NCBI GenBank assembly: GCA_004431415.1
Contig: QPMI01000219.1
Span: 1 to 64,000 of the forward strand
From: Cyanophora paradoxa
Lineage: Eukaryota > Glaucocystophyceae > Cyanophorales > Cyanophoraceae
Direction: 5' to 3'
DNA length: 64,000 bases
In this document: one piece after another, positions 10,386-22,934 of the stretch
Position numbering within the stretch: the stretch's first letter is position 1
How the letters are laid out: every line of letters starts with the position of its first letter
Position numbers and translations under genes: made by a program
The notes under the pieces: model-generated
What the model was told of the DNA's origin: nothing
Database searches by the model: none
What the model saw: only the letters and a program-made list of their open reading frames with translations

Positions 10386-13300
10386 GAAGTTGAAGCCAGC
10401 CACCCCTCGAGGCTCACTCGTGTCTCTTGCCCCGTTGATAACTTTCAATGAGTTTCTTCGTCGCTCGAGTGCACGTGGTGGTGTCTCTCTCTCTCATCCT
10501 TCTCCTATTGTCAATACGCATCCTTCTAACCCATCCTCCAATCCCTGTTCTGTTCCTCGAGTCCCTTTACCAGTACGGAGGGAAAACGTCATTTCAAGTG
10601 AATTACCTATTGTGGCCAAGCCTGTTCGTCCTTCCGATGGCGAACATACTTTCAATGGTCAAACGCAGTTGCGTGAGCAAACGCAAGACGCTGGGAATGT
10701 GCCTGCTCCAAGAACAGTGCAAATATTGAAGTCCAATGGTTTGATCGAGGAGAGGCAGTTTGCTTCGAGTTCTGATGCCCTTGGTCAATCCAATGCTACT
10801 TCTAAACTTGACATTCGTTCTTTTCAACGCAAGCACTATGCAAATCTTGCGAAATATTCGAATCTGGCCCCAGTGGCTGCTTCTCTTGAATATGATGGGC
10901 ATAACACTTACATACTCAACTCTGTGGACCTGAAGCATACCCCCGGAGGTCCTGCAGTTGCTGGACGTCGATTTGCGACTACTCCACCTGGTCGGTCACT
11001 GCTAGAGGTCAAAATAAAGGGTCGAGCCTACTCCTTTTTGCTGGACACAGGAGCGGACATTTCCATTATTCTTTTGCATCATGTGAAGGATCTTGGTCTT
11101 GAACATAAGCTGTTTCGAATTCATCACACGCCTTCAGTTCGCCTTCCAAATTCAGAAGTCATTCATGTTCCGGGAGAGATTGTCATTTCTGGGACAGTTG
11201 GTCCCTTGACTACTTCTATCCCTTTCCTGGTTTGCGATTTCCCTCGATTTTCCTATGATGGAATCTTGGGACAGGACTTCTTTAGTGCCCATGGAGTCAC
11301 TTACCAGAATTTGGAAGATGGACCGCGCACAAGGACAAGCCTGTTGAATGTAAGATTTTCCCCATTTGTCAAGGCACTGATCGGTCACGGGAGTCAGAGC
11401 CGGACTCTCCACCTGCTCCACCTGAGGAGAACTCAAGTTCATGCAGTAGCTGGACGCCTCAGGAGCATGGAGTGGTGCTGGAGGTGGCAAGATCAGTTAA
11501 AATTGCATCTGGAGAACAAAAGTGGGTTGAGTTTCGAGTGCGTGATCACCATTTTGTTCAAGATGGTGGAGGCAAGATTGAAGGTCGCTATGAATGGGAT
11601 GGCAATCCCATGATTCACGTGGCCAGTGGATATGCTGATTGCCGTGGAGGCAGAGTCAAGGCACTTGTGGTGAATTTTGACCGGCAACACGGTGGTCCCG
11701 CCACAACAGTGCCTCGTGGTCTCAAACTTGCTCGATTTGTTCCCTTGAGCAGAGTTGTTTCTGAGATTTGTGACATTGGCCCTGTACTTTCTTATGACCA
11801 AGATGGGCGTGGAAGCCTGGAGTATTTAAACAATGGCGCCCCTCGTGCTTCCGATGAGTCTTGTGCCAAGGAAGTTAATGTCACTTCTGCCGAAGCTGTT
11901 CTGACCTCTCAGCATTCTTTCTCTCAGCACAAACCTTCTGAGATCACTGATCATTCTGAGATTCCACATGGACATGGGCCTCTGAAATACCAATCTGCCA
12001 ATTCTTCTCCCTCAATTTCTTCTTCACTGCAGCCAGAAGTAGGTTCTTCTACATCGCTTGATATGCATTCCAAGAGTTCTTCGGTATCTATGGTTCCCCC
12101 ATTCACTCCCACTGCTCATCTTCAATATCAAGTATCCATTGATGAGGCGAAGTCTCTGTCGTTTGAGGAGCTTAAGCAACGATTCGGTGAGCCTGCTGCT
12201 GATATTCTTCGCCAGATTGATGTTGGAGATAGAGGAGACAAGTCTGAGGATCGTGCTCGCATGTATGAGTTTCTTGAGAAGAATATCAAGGTCTTCCAAG
12301 ATAAGCCTTCGGTTTATGATCCAAATACTCCTAAACCTCCAATCAAACATACCATTCCTACTGGGAATGCAGCTCCCATTGCTGAACCTCCTCGGAGGAT
12401 GTCTGCAACAGAACGTCAGAAAGTTCTTGATGAGACCAAATCTCTTCTGGAGCGCAATTTAATCAAGCCTTCTCGATCTGCTTGGGCGGCTCCTGTCGTC
12501 CTTGTCAAGAAGAAGGATGGTTCCTGGCGGTTCTGCATTGATTATCGGAGACTCAACGCTGTCACCTCTGATGATGCATATCCCCTCCCACGCATAGATG
12601 ATGCATTAGAAGCTTTGTCGGGTGCTATATATATATCTCTGCTGGTGATATCCCAGATGGCTACTGGGGTGTCGAAATGGATCCGAATGATAGGGAGAAA
12701 ACTGCTTTTCGTGCTCCCAATGGACTCTTTGAGTGGAACGTTATGCCTCAGGGTCTCAAGACGGCCCCTGCAACGTTTCAAATGTTGATGAATCAGGTTT
12801 TGGGTACATATCTGTATGTTTTTGTTCTGGTGTATCTGGACGACATCTGTGTGTTTTCCAAATCGCTGGAGCAACACTTCAAGGATCTTCAATGGGTTAT
12901 AGATGCTCTGTATGCTGCTAATCTTCGACTGAAACCGAAGAAGTGCAAGTTCTTCAACGCTGAAGTCGAATATCTGGGTTTCTTAGTCACACGCAATGGA
13001 ATCAAACCTTCCCATTCCAAGACTGCTGCAGTGAAAACCTTTCCAACTCCTAAAGATGCTTCTCAGGTTAGGTCTTTTCTGGGGTTAGTTGGATATTACA
13101 GGATATTCATTCCTGACTGTGCTATCATTGCTGGTCCACTTCATGATCTCACGAACAAGAACTCAATTTTCAAATGGGGAGATCAAGAAGACTTTGCATT
13201 CCGCAAGTTGAAGGAGATCCTGTGCTCAAGTCCCATTCTTGCATTTCCAGACTTCTCCAAACAGTTCATTCTAAAGACAGATGCTTCTAAGACTGGTGTT

Positions 13301-15100
13301 GGAGCTGTGCTTTCTCAATTGGACTCTTCTGGGAATGAACGAGTTGTGTCTTTTGCTTCTCATAAGTTCAATGCTTCGGAGAAGAAATGGACCAAAGAGA
13401 TTGTCATCGAGTATGCTGCCGAACCACTTACTGAGGATCAACATAAATGGACTGTCACTGAGCAAGAACTATATGCTGTCTGGTGGGCTGTCACTAAGAA
13501 ATTTCCTCAGTATCTCAAGGGTCAGAAATTTATTATCAAGTCGGATCATTCGGCTCTGCAATACTTGAAGACATCCAAGAAGTTCCCCAATGCTCGCATT
13601 GCCAGATGGATTCTCTCAATGCAAGAGTTTGACTTTGATGTGCACTACAAGCCTGGCAAACATAATCAGGATGCGGATGCTTTGTCTCGCATTGCACATG
13701 CTGCTGTTCGTGCAATTGAAGCTATGGAGGCTACTCCTAACCTTTTCTATTCGCTGCTGGATGCAATTGAACTTCAGCTGAACTTGGGCTCTGATCACAT
13801 CAGGACTGAGCAACTCAACGATTCTTTGCTGTCACCAGTGATCAAATACCTTGAAGAAGACATCACAATTGAACCAGAGGGCACTGACAAAGTTGCCGAG
13901 AAGATGATCAAGTCTAGCAAATTTGTTCTCAAGGATGGAGTCCTTTGTCATCATCTTGCTGGCGACAAGCTGTACAGAATTGTCATCCCTGCTCATCTCA
14001 CGTCTACCGTGCTCAAATCTGTTCATTTATCTCTTGGGCATCCTGGCGTTGGCAAGATGTACGACCATATGAAGAGGCGATATTACTGGAAGTCTATGTA
14101 CGCTGATATCCACAACTTCGTCCTCAAATGTCCTGACTGCCAGTTGATCAAGCCTTTTCGTGGTGCGAAAGACATCCCTCAAATTCCTATCTTCGCGGAT
14201 GGTCCTATGCAACACTTGGAGATCGATATTGTCGGTCCTCTTCCCAAGACGAATCGTGGCAACAAATATCTCGTGACGATTATCGATGTCTTCACCCGAT
14301 GGTCTTTCGCGCTGCCTGCACGAACTAAATCTCCAATCTACGTCATTCGTGCACTCTTCGATCACTGGATTCCTACTCATGGAGTTCCCAGGAAGATTTC
14401 ATCGGATCAAGGTTCGGAGTTCAAGAATGCGCTTTTGCAATCTCTTCAGCAGTTCTATGGAATAAAAGCTGTCTTTTCGTCTACGTATCATCCTCAGAGT
14501 CAAGGACTCGTTGAAAAACTGAACGATGTGCTCATTACAAGGCTTCGCTTCCATTGTGAGCGTAATCCGAAGGAATGGGATCTTTATCTTCCTTGCGCAT
14601 TACTCGCAGTTCGGAACTATCGCAATCCTCGTACTGGATATACGCCGTTCGAAATGGTGTATGGTCGTCCATGTGTACTTCCCGTTGATCTTCTGATCAA
14701 TCCGGATGGCGTAACGTCTGGTAATCATAATGAGTATGCGAAAATGTTGGCTCGTCGCTTTTCTCGCATTTACTCCGATGTCGAGTCTGAAAAACAACTC
14801 ATTCTTGCTAATCGGCCTGACAACGTTGCTCCAAGATTTGTCCCTGGTGAATTTGTCAAGGTCATGGCTATTCGGACTCGTCATTCTTCTAAATTGGATG
14901 CGAAGTTTACTGGTCCTTGGGCTGTTTTGCGTGACGTGACGCGTGGCCTTGGTAAATCGTTTGAAGTTCAGTTCGTTGGTGAGTCTGGTCGAAACGCGCC
15001 TAAGCCTGGTATGGTGCAAGTTCACCCTGTTAGTCGGCTACGCCCATGGCGATCTCCTTCTTCGATACATGAGCCCTCTACGCTCTCGTCTCGTTCCTAG
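10348..15100 (+). pseudogene. Ty3/gypsy Pol polyprotein, family 2 (element C)
   Basis: Pol supplies protease, reverse transcriptase, RNase H and integrase. Visible in order: aspartic protease (LLDTGADISII near 11040 and DGILGQDFF near 11260); reverse transcriptase ([14 protein letters not shown] near 12527, [12 protein letters not shown] near 12744, and the catalytic YLDD at about 12833); RNase H (LKTDASKTGVGAVLSQLD near 13272, then TVTEQELYAVWW); integrase zinc region (LGHPGVGKMYDHM, CPDCQ); catalytic D, D, E (LEIDIVGPLP, SSDQGSEF, GLVEKLND); and a C-terminal GPW motif. A 19-bp deletion near 11330 and an extra AT in a TA run near 12631 break the frame; element H shows the unbroken reading at both sites. 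The last segment, 12677-15100, is one open frame of 807 codons, ending TAG. Confidence 0.93.
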
Positions 15101-15140
15101 TTGGCCAGCGAGGACGTGGCCTTCTCTACTACCGAGCGGA

Positions 15141-15295
15141 TGATGTGGAGTGTAGCTGGTTCGGGTTCTGTGTCGTAGTTTGCCCCCTACATCGCCCCTC
15201 TTTCTCTTTCGGCATAGGATATTTGTATCCCCTTCGTGTGCCCCTGCACCCCAGTCTTGGTGTGTCCAATAATAAAGTGTCCACAATCCTTATCA
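15141..15295 (+). repeat. 3' LTR of element C (155 bp)
   Basis: Matches 8494-8648 over its whole length with a handful of substitutions; TGAT...ATCA ends preserved. Directly followed by LINE-derived sequence. Confidence 0.93.
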
Positions 15296-15777
15296 CGGAG
15301 CTGATGCTGTTGCGCTGTACCGCGAGCGCTCCCAGAGACTTGAATCCCTACGCAAACTTCAGAAGAAGGTCTCTCTCAGCAATCGCCAGCTTGCCAGGCT
15401 TCAGCACCGGCTTACATTCGAAAGCGGCTCTAAGCGCGACTGGGCGCGGCTTGCCAGGCTCTCCTCCGTTGTCCCCCCGCCGCTGCATTTCACTTCTGAT
15501 GGTCCCATTGCTGTCGCTGTTGAGCCTGCTGCAGTTGCAAACTATTTGGCTAGAAAGCTTGAAGAACTGGGCGCTCCTACCCCTGCTTTCCTGTTGACCC
15601 AGACGTCCATCCTCGACGCTCTCTGCCCCCCTCCTGACCCCCCCGATGACCCTTCTATTGATATCCGCCTTCCTGCCCAGGATAATCCTTCCGCTGCTGC
15701 TTTCATTCGGCAATTTGTGGACGACCTCTTGCCTCATGTTCAGGGCACTGTCCCCCCTGCCTGGCGCACCAGGTTTC
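15296..15777 (+). pseudogene. LINE-like ORF2 fragment (linker region, tentative)
   Basis: An open plus-strand frame without an ATG start (beginning GADAVALYRERSQRLESL) runs from the LTR end until it enters satellite, about 160 codons. It has a basic, helical first half and a proline-rich second half ending QFVDDLLPHVQG. Its composition resembles the stretch between endonuclease and reverse transcriptase of LINEs, and a LINE with the endonuclease part is present at 47961-51518, but no catalytic motif is visible, so the assignment is an inference. Confidence 0.4.
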
Positions 15778-18700
15778 TGATCTGCCAGAAAATAGAAGAA
15801 AGATGCATCCCAAATCTCTCTGGGGGAATATGCCCAAGGCGCTAGCCTTAGGCAGATGACCCACCCACCAGCAAGTCACCCAGTCCAAGGCCCCAGGTTT
15901 CCTATCTGCCACAAAAAAGAAGGAAGATGCACTTCAAATCTCTTTGGGGGAATATGCACAAGGCACTAGCGTTAGGCAGATGACCCTCCCACCAGCAAGT
16001 CACTCAGTCGAAGGCCCCAGGTTTCCAATCTGCCAGAAAATAGAAGAAAGATGCACCCCAAATCTCTTTGGGGGAATATGCACAAGGCGCTAGCCTTAGG
16101 CAGATGACCCATGCACCAGCAAGTCACACAAGTGAAGGCCCCAGGTTTCCGATCTGCCACAAAATAGAAGAAAGATGCACTTCAAATCTCTCTGGGGGAA
16201 TATGCACAAGGCACCCACCAGCATGTCACTCAGTCGAAGGCCCCAGTTTTCCGATCTGCCACAAAATAGAAGAAGGATGCACCCCAAATCTCTTTGGGGG
16301 AATATGCACAAGGCGCTAGCCTTAGGCAGATGACCCACCCACCAGCAAGTCACTCAGTCGAAGGCCCCAGGTTTCCAATCTGCCACAAAATAGAAGACAG
16401 ATGCACCCCAAATCTCTCTGGGGGAATATGCCCAAGGCGCTAGCCTTAGGCAGATGACCCACCCACCAGCAAGTCACCCAGTCGAAGGCCCCAGGTTTCC
16501 TATCTGCCACAAAAAAGAAGGAAAATGCACTTCAAATCTCTTTGGGGGAATATGCACAAGGCGCTAGCGTTAGGCAGATGACCCTCCCACCAGCAAGTCA
16601 CTCAGTCGAAGGCGCCAGGTTTCCAATCTGCCAGAAAATAGAAGAAAGATGCACCCCAAATCTCTTTGGGGGAATATGCACAAGGTGCTAGCCTTAGGCA
16701 GATGACCCACCCAACAGCAAGTCACTCAGTCGAAGGCCCCAGGTTTCTGATCTGTGACAAAAAGAAGAAAGATGCACCCCAAATCTCTCTGGGGGAATAT
16801 GCCCAAGGCGCTAGCCTTAGGCAGATGACCCACCCACCAGCAAGTCACCCAGTCCAAGGCCCCAGGTTTCCTATCTGCCACAAAAAAGAAGGAAGATGCA
16901 CTTCAAATCTCTTTGGGGGAATATGCACAAGGCGCTAGCGTTAGGCAGATGACCCTCCCACCAGCAAGTCACTCAGTCGAAGGCCCCAGGTTTCCAATCT
17001 GACAGAAAATAGAAGACAGATGCACCCCAAATCTCTCTGGGGGAATATGCACAAGGTGCTAGCCTTAGGCAGATGACCCACCCACCAGCAAGTCACTCAG
17101 TCGAAGGCCCCAGGTTTCCGATCTGCCACAAAATAGAAGAAGGATGCACCCCAAATCTCTCTGGGGGAATATGCACAAGGCGCTAGCCTTAGGCAGATGA
17201 CCCACCCACCAGCAAGTCACTCAGTCGAAGGCCCCAGGTTTCCGATCTGCCACAAAATAGAAGAAGGATGCACCCCAAATCTCTCTGGGGGAATATGCAC
17301 AAGGCGCTAGCCTTAGGCAGATGACCCATCCACCAGCAAGTCACTCAGTCGAAGGCCCCAGGTTTCCGATGTGCCACAAAATAGAAGAAAGATGCACTTC
17401 AAATCTCTCTGGGGGAATATGCACAAGGCGCTAGCCTTAGGCAGATGACCCACCCACCAGCAAGTCACTCAGTCAAAGGCCCCAGGTTTCCGATCTGCCA
17501 CAAAATAGAAGAAAGATGCACTTCAAATCTCTCTGGGGGAATATGCACAAGGCGCTAGCCTTAGGCAGATGACCCTCCCAAAAGCAAGACACTCAGTTAA
17601 AGGCCCCAGGTTTCCGATCTGCCACAAAATAGAAGAAAGATGCACCCCAAATTTCTCTGGGGGAATATGCACAAGGCACTAGCCTTAAGACGACCCACCC
17701 ACCAGCAAGTCACTCAGTCAAAGGCCCCAGGTTTCCGATTTGCCACAAAATAGAAGAAGGATACACCCCAAATTACTCCGGGGGAATATGCACAAGGCGC
17801 TAGCCTTAGGCAGATGACCCACCCACCAGCAAGTCACTCAGTTGAAGGCCCCAGGTTTCTAATCTGCCAGAAAATAGAAGAAGGATGCACCCCAAATCTC
17901 TTTGGGGGAATATGCACAAGGCGCTAGCGTTAGGCAGATGACCCTCCCACCAGCAAGTCACTCAGTTGAAGGCGCCAGGTTTCCAATCTGCCAGAAAATA
18001 GAAAAAGGATGCACTTCAAATCTCTCTGGGGGAATATGCACAAGGCGCTAGCCTTAGGAAGATGACCCACCCACCAGCAAGTCACCCAGTCGAAGGCCCC
18101 AGGTTTCCTATCTGCCACAAAAAAGAAGGAAGATGCACCCCAAATCTCTTTGGGGGAATATGCACAAGGCGCTAGCCTTAGGCACATGACCCACCCACCA
18201 GCAAGTCACTCAGTCGAAGGCCCAAGGTTTCCAATCTGCCAGAAAATAGAAGAACGATGCACCCCAAGTCTCTCTGGGGGAATATGCACAAGGCGCTAGC
18301 CTTAGGCAGATGACCCACCCACCAGCAAGTCACTCAGTCGAAGGCCCCAGGTTTCCAATCTGCCAGAAAATAGAAAAAGGATGCACTTCAAATCTCTCTG
18401 GGGGAATATGCACAAGGCGCTAGCCTTAGGCAGATGACCCTCCCACCAGCAAGTCACTCAGTCGAAGGCCCCAGGTTTCTGATCTGCCACAAAATAGAAG
18501 ACAGATGCACCCCAAATCTCTCTGGGGGAATATGCCCAAGGCGCTAGCCTTAGGCAGATGACCCACCCACCAGCAAGTCACCCAGTCGAAGGCCCCAGGT
18601 TTCCTATCTGCCACAAAAAAGAAGGAAGATGCACTTCAAATCTCTTTGGGGGAATATGCACAAGGCGCTAGCGTTAGGCAGATGACCCTCCCACCAGCAA

Positions 18701-19346
18701 GTCACTCAGTCGAAGGCCCCAGGTTTCCAATCTGCCAGAAAGTAGAAGAAAGATGCACCCCAAATCTCTTTGGGGGAATATGCACAAGGTGCTAGCCTTA
18801 GGCAGATGACCCACACACCAGCAAGTCACACAAGTGAAGGCCCCAGGTTTCCGATCTGCCACAAAATAGAAGAAAGATGCACTTCAAATCTCTCTGGGGG
18901 AATATGCACAAGGCACTAGCCTTAGGCAGATGACCCTCCCAAAAGCAAGACACTCAGTTAAAGGCCCCAGGTTTCCGGTCTGCCACAAAATAGAAGAAAG
19001 ATGCACCCCAAATTTCTCTGGGGGAATATGCACAAGGCACTAGCCTTAAGACGACCCACCCACCAGCAAGTCACTCAGTCAAAGGCCCCAGGTTTCCGAT
19101 TTGCCACAAAATAGAAGAAGGATACACCCCAAATTACTCTGGGGGAATATGCACAAGGCGCTAGCCTTAGGCACATGACCCACCCACCAGCAAGTCACTG
19201 AGTTGAAGGCCCCAGGTTTGCAATCTGCCAGAAAATAGAAGGATGCACCCCAAATCTCTTTGGGGGAATATGCACAAGGCGCTAGCCTTAGGCAGATGAC
19301 CCACCCACCAGCAAGTCACTCAGTCGAAGGCCCCAGGTTTCCTATC
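15778..19346 (+). repeat. 124-bp satellite array 4
   Basis: About 29 monomers. A recognisable block recurs about 2.1 kb (17 monomers) apart (16322 and 18426), showing segmental amplification inside the array. Two monomers near 17690 and 19050 share the short variant CTTAAGACGACCC. Confidence 0.96.
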
Positions 19347-19671
19347 TATTTGATTACGATTAGGCGAGCAGCATCGATGAACAAAGCCTTCGGAGCTGAT
19401 CGCTTGCCGCTTCCAGGCGCTGGAGGCGTGCTTACACGATCGCTGCAGCTGGCCACGCTAGGCGCGCTGGACAGCGGCACTGGACTGGCGCGGGGCGTGC
19501 TCGGGACTGTCGGACAAAGGAGTTTAGATCCAAATGAACCGATCTGAAGCGCTTGCGCATGCAGCACTGCCGTCGAACCTGGACTCTGGGCGGGAGAGCC
19601 GCTGACCGACCGGGCGAGCTTCGGTGCGCCGCGGAGGCTGCAGCTGACTGCGGAAGTTGAAGCAGATACAA

Positions 19672-19917
19672 CTACATCTGGTTGCGACCCAAACCCCGCT
19701 GGAGCGGCGCTCTTCTGCTGTACTGGGGGAACGGGCCGGGCGCAAACGCAATTCCGGTATTTTGCCGATTTCGACGTAAATATTGTTTTTCGAAGATAGC
19801 GAAATTATAGATCGAATCCGTCTCCGATAAATGCAATAATAGAAAATCCGGCTTATGACTATAAATCAAATTCGAAGCCAATTCCATCGATTCCGCATCC
19901 ATTCGCGAACACCCCAC
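19672..19917 (-). pseudogene. LINE endonuclease-like N-terminal relic, copy 1 (tentative)
   Basis: A minus-strand frame reads LASNLIYSHKPDFLLLHLSE followed by TDS, which resembles the conserved start of APE-type LINE endonucleases (a hydrophobic strand followed by S/Q-E-T). Only that motif supports the call, and the rest of the domain is missing. Confidence 0.3.
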
Positions 19918-20237
19918 AATTGCTTACAATCTGTCTCCAATACCGTAATTGGTCTAGCGAAGTATAAGCGCTAGCTATAAATTGGATATTAAATTAAGTT
20001 TTAAGGATCTCTATCGCACAAAAATTCGCGTATTCACTGCATGATTGTGCGCACTGCATGATTGTGCGCGTTCACTGGTGCCACTGTCTTACCAATACCC
20101 CTGTTGCCAATTGGAATGACAAAGATGCTATTGCCAATCATAATCGCACCTAGCCCACTCTTCGTAACAAGATTGCGAAGGCTTTTTTCCGACTCTTCTC
20201 AACTGTTCCTGGTTTTCGGACGTTTTCCCGGGATGTT

Positions 20238-20642
20238 ATGGCGCAGCCAGATTTCCCATCCTTCTACGCTCATTCCTGTGTGTCCATTTTGCACACTGCT
20301 GCCTCAAGCCAGGCACAAGAGAATTATTTCGGATTTAATTGGATGAATGCTCGTTTACCTGGTTATAATCCCCACACATTTGCTCGGCAGAAGATTCTAT
20401 GTGCCGGTGAACTTCGGCCGGAATTGGGGATGCAGGATGTCATGCAGGACATTACGTCTCAGCTCGGTATATTCGGTCAAGTTCCCGTTGGTCAGAACCC
20501 GTGGTATTTCCTGGATACACTTGAGAAAATGGTCAATGCGAATGCGCCCGCTCTTTTCAATGCAATGTCATCGATTGGAACCGGGGCACCCCGTTCTTTT
20601 CAAATTGGTACGGAAAATTTTTTTTTTCACCCCCAAATTTGA
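20238..20642 (+). other. Unknown open frame, copy 1
   Basis: A 134-codon frame from ATG 20238 (MAQPDFPSFYAHSC), open upstream to about 20155. It ends after a run of T residues whose length differs between copies. The 22935 copy differs by a few substitutions, too recent a duplication to test for selection. I recognise no domain. Its 3' end overlaps the beginning of a minus-strand protease relic. Confidence 0.3.
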
Positions 20643-20679
20643 AACAAGAAAAGAAACCTGTCAGAGTGCTTCGGAGAAT

Positions 20680-20795
20680 CCCAGCGCTCGGTGCCCGCCG
20701 TTTGGGAAGTCCAAGAGACAAGAAAGTAGAAAAAAGAATGAAAGAGACGTCTGCCCCGCTTCCGAGACAGAAAACCTGATTTTCGCCCTGCCTGC
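20680..20795 (-). pseudogene. Ty3 protease relic, copy 1
   Basis: The minus strand reads SGADVSFILFSTFLSLGL, clearly related to the family-1 protease active site (DSGADVSFILSSTISSLGL in the element at 30500), but the catalytic Asp is replaced by Gly (LGSGAD). Just upstream of the GT92 gene and in the opposite orientation. Confidence 0.7.
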
Positions 20796-20833
20796 CCAAC
20801 TTCCTCGTTTTGGCTGATGGGCACGCACCAAGC

Positions 20834-21742
20834 ATGAAGTGCAAGACAAGGACTCTCTCAAAAGGCCTTGTTTTCGCTCTCGGCATCATTTCTCTTGTTC
20901 ATGTACTTCAGCGGCCTCAGGAATATGCTGCAGATACTCGCAACAACACCAAAGGAAATGCTAGGTACTCTCGCGGCCCTCTTTCACGCGTGCACATTCT
21001 TCGTTTTGGAACAGCCGACAGTACTTTCGGCGAAGTGTTTCTGATGGCCGCGTACATGAGATGTGGTCCCTTGTGTGATTTCTATGTCGTGGCTGCAGTG
21101 GACATACATCTCCGAGAGATCGATTGCTCAAAATATGCTTTTGTTATCTGTGACAGACCTGCGCATGATATGATCACAGTATTTGAAAAGAGTTGTGTTT
21201 CCGTCGTACCTGTCGTCTGCCAGCTATCTTGGGCGGATCGTCATGGCGCAGGATATCAAGCTGCACTTTTTTCCTCTTCAGGACATCCAAATACTCTCAA
21301 AGACTCTCTGAGCTTTATTTATTTCTGTGAACAGGCGAGTTTTACAGATTGCATGACTGGAAAGCCGATTCCTGTTACGAAACTGAGAGCTCCTGCCCCG
21401 TCACATAAAGTGCATGCGTGCCTGAGTCCGGTCTTTGGTGACGTGGGTAACAAATTGAGAGAGTGGGTTGAGTATCAACTGCAGATGGGAGTCGCGAATA
21501 TTGATATCCACATGACGTGCGACGTTTCCTCAGCAACACTTTTGAGTATACACGAGTTCGTGGTTTCGTCTCAGGTTCAAATCTATGTATGGGACCTTCC
21601 ATTCGAGATGCACTACCGCGGCCAAGTTTTAGCCATTTTAAGTTGCTTTATACGAAACTTTGGGGATGCGGAATGGGTTTTGAACACGGACATCGAATGG
21701 GTTTTGAACACGGACCCAACAAGGAGGCCGAGCGCCTCTTGA
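20834..21742 (+). pseudogene. GT92-family glycosyltransferase, truncated copy
   Basis: Same protein as the intact gene at 23529 from ATG 20834 to the DXD-bearing strand (WVLNTDI). There a 21-bp stretch (GAATGGGTTTTGAACACGGAC) is repeated and the frame passes into Ty3 integrase DNA, stopping at 21742. The C-terminal ~150 residues, including acidic residues after the DXD and the substrate-binding half, are lost. The signal anchor is intact. Probably non-functional. Confidence 0.88.
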
Positions 21743-22058
21743 AAACAAATAAGTTTTCGCTTCGTTCTGGAGTACTTGTACATCATACGCATTTGCGGTT
21801 CCAGATCATTTGCGCGACACAGTTCTTTCCACAGTTCATCAGTCTCTTGGACACCCTGGCATTGGCGGAACATGTTCGCCGACGTAGTTGATTTGGTTTC
21901 TCGGCGCGCCGACTGTCAGCGCATCAAGGTAACGAAGCAACTGAAAGATGTTCCACAATTTCAAATCCATTCCGACGGACCTATGCAGCATATTGAAATT
22001 GATATTGTTGGTCCGCTCCCTAGAACTTCGGCTGGAAACGAATATTTGATTACGATTA
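21706..22058 (+). pseudogene. Ty3 integrase fragment
   Basis: Broken plus-strand frames contain NKEAERLLKTNKFSLRSGVL, MFADVVDLVSRRADCQRIK and MQHIEIDIVGPLPRTSAGN. These are the linker, the zinc-binding end (partly deleted) and the first catalytic Asp strand of an integrase related to element B. It ends at YLITI, where the duplicated segment begins. Confidence 0.85.
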
Positions 22059-22367
22059 GGCAAGCAGCATCGATGCACAAAGCCTTCGGAGCTGATCGCT
22101 TGCCGCTTCCAGGCGCTGGAGGCGTGCTTACACGATCGCTGCAGCTGGCCACGCTAGGCGCGCTGGACAGCGGCACTGGACTGGCGCGGGGCGTGCTCGG
22201 GACTGTCGGACAAAGGAGTTTAGATCCAAATGAACCGATCTGAAGCGCTTGCGCATGCAGCACCGCCGTCGAACCTGGACTCTGGGCGGGAGAGCCGCTG
22301 ACCGACCGGGCGAGCTTCGGTGCGCCGCGGAGGCTGCAGCTGACTGCGGAAGTTGAAGCAGATACAA

Positions 22368-22637
22368 CTACATCTGGTTGCGACCCAAACCCCGCTGGAG
22401 CGGCGCTCTTCTGCTGTACTGGGGGAACGGGCCGGGCGCAAACGCAATTCCGGTATTTTGCCGATTTCGACGTAAATATTGTTTTTCGAAGATAGCGAAA
22501 TTATAGATCGAATCCGTCTCCGATAAATGCAATAATAGAAAATCCGGCTTATGACTATAAATCAAATTCGAAGCCAATTCCATCGATTCCGCATCCATTC
22601 GCGAACACCCCCACAATTGCTTACAATCTGTCTCCAA
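22368..22637 (-). pseudogene. LINE endonuclease-like N-terminal relic, copy 2 (tentative)
   Basis: Duplicate of the relic at 19672, differing by one inserted base near its 5' end (CCCCC versus CCCC on the plus strand). Same weak evidence. Confidence 0.3.
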
Positions 22638-22934
22638 TACCGTAATTGGTCTAGCGAAGTATAAGCGCTAGCTATAAATTGGATATTAAATTAAGTTTTA
22701 AGGATCTCTATCGCACAAAAATTCGCGTATTCACTGCATGATTGTGCGCACTGCATGATTGTGCGCGTTCACTGGTGCCACTGTCTTACCAATACCCCTG
22801 TTGCCAATTGGAATGACAAAGATGCTATTGCCAATCATAATCGCACCTAGCCCACTCTTCGTAACAAGATTGCGAAGGCTTTTTTCCGACTCTTCTCAAC
22901 TGTTCCTGGTTTTCCGACGTTTTCCCGGGATGTT

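Larger units (their letters stand above)
8494..15295 (+). mobile_element. Family-2 Ty3/gypsy retrotransposon C, near full length
   Basis: A 6.8-kb element with two 155-bp LTRs (8494-8648 and 15141-15295), a primer-binding site, a leader, gag, and pol in the order protease, reverse transcriptase, RNase H, integrase (Ty3/gypsy order). The flanking bases (CACCT on the left, CGGAG on the right) do not form a target-site duplication, so at least one side was rearranged after insertion. It is no longer coding-competent: gag has a one-base deletion, the protease-RT linker a 19-bp deletion and the RT a 2-bp insertion, all visible by comparison with element H. Confidence 0.93.
19347..21696 (+). repeat. 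2.35-kb duplicated segment, copy 1
   Basis: Nearly identical to 22043-24391 (offset about 2,696 bp). Its left end retains ~15 bp of integrase coding sequence (TATTTGATTACGATTAGG) that in copy 2 is continuous with a longer integrase fragment, so copy 2 preserves the older left junction. It carries LINE-like and protease relics, an unknown frame and a truncated GT92 gene. Confidence 0.95.

Noticed and set aside
15778-19346. Many 60-95 codon frames in the satellite arrays as small genes
   Set aside because: They translate the same repeat in drifting frames (124 is not a multiple of three) on either strand, and they change with monomer variants.
19380-19547. Plus-strand frame KAFGADRLPLPGAGG as a gene
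   Set aside because: Its beginning is integrase-derived and it is equally open on the minus strand in GC-rich DNA; no domain recognised.
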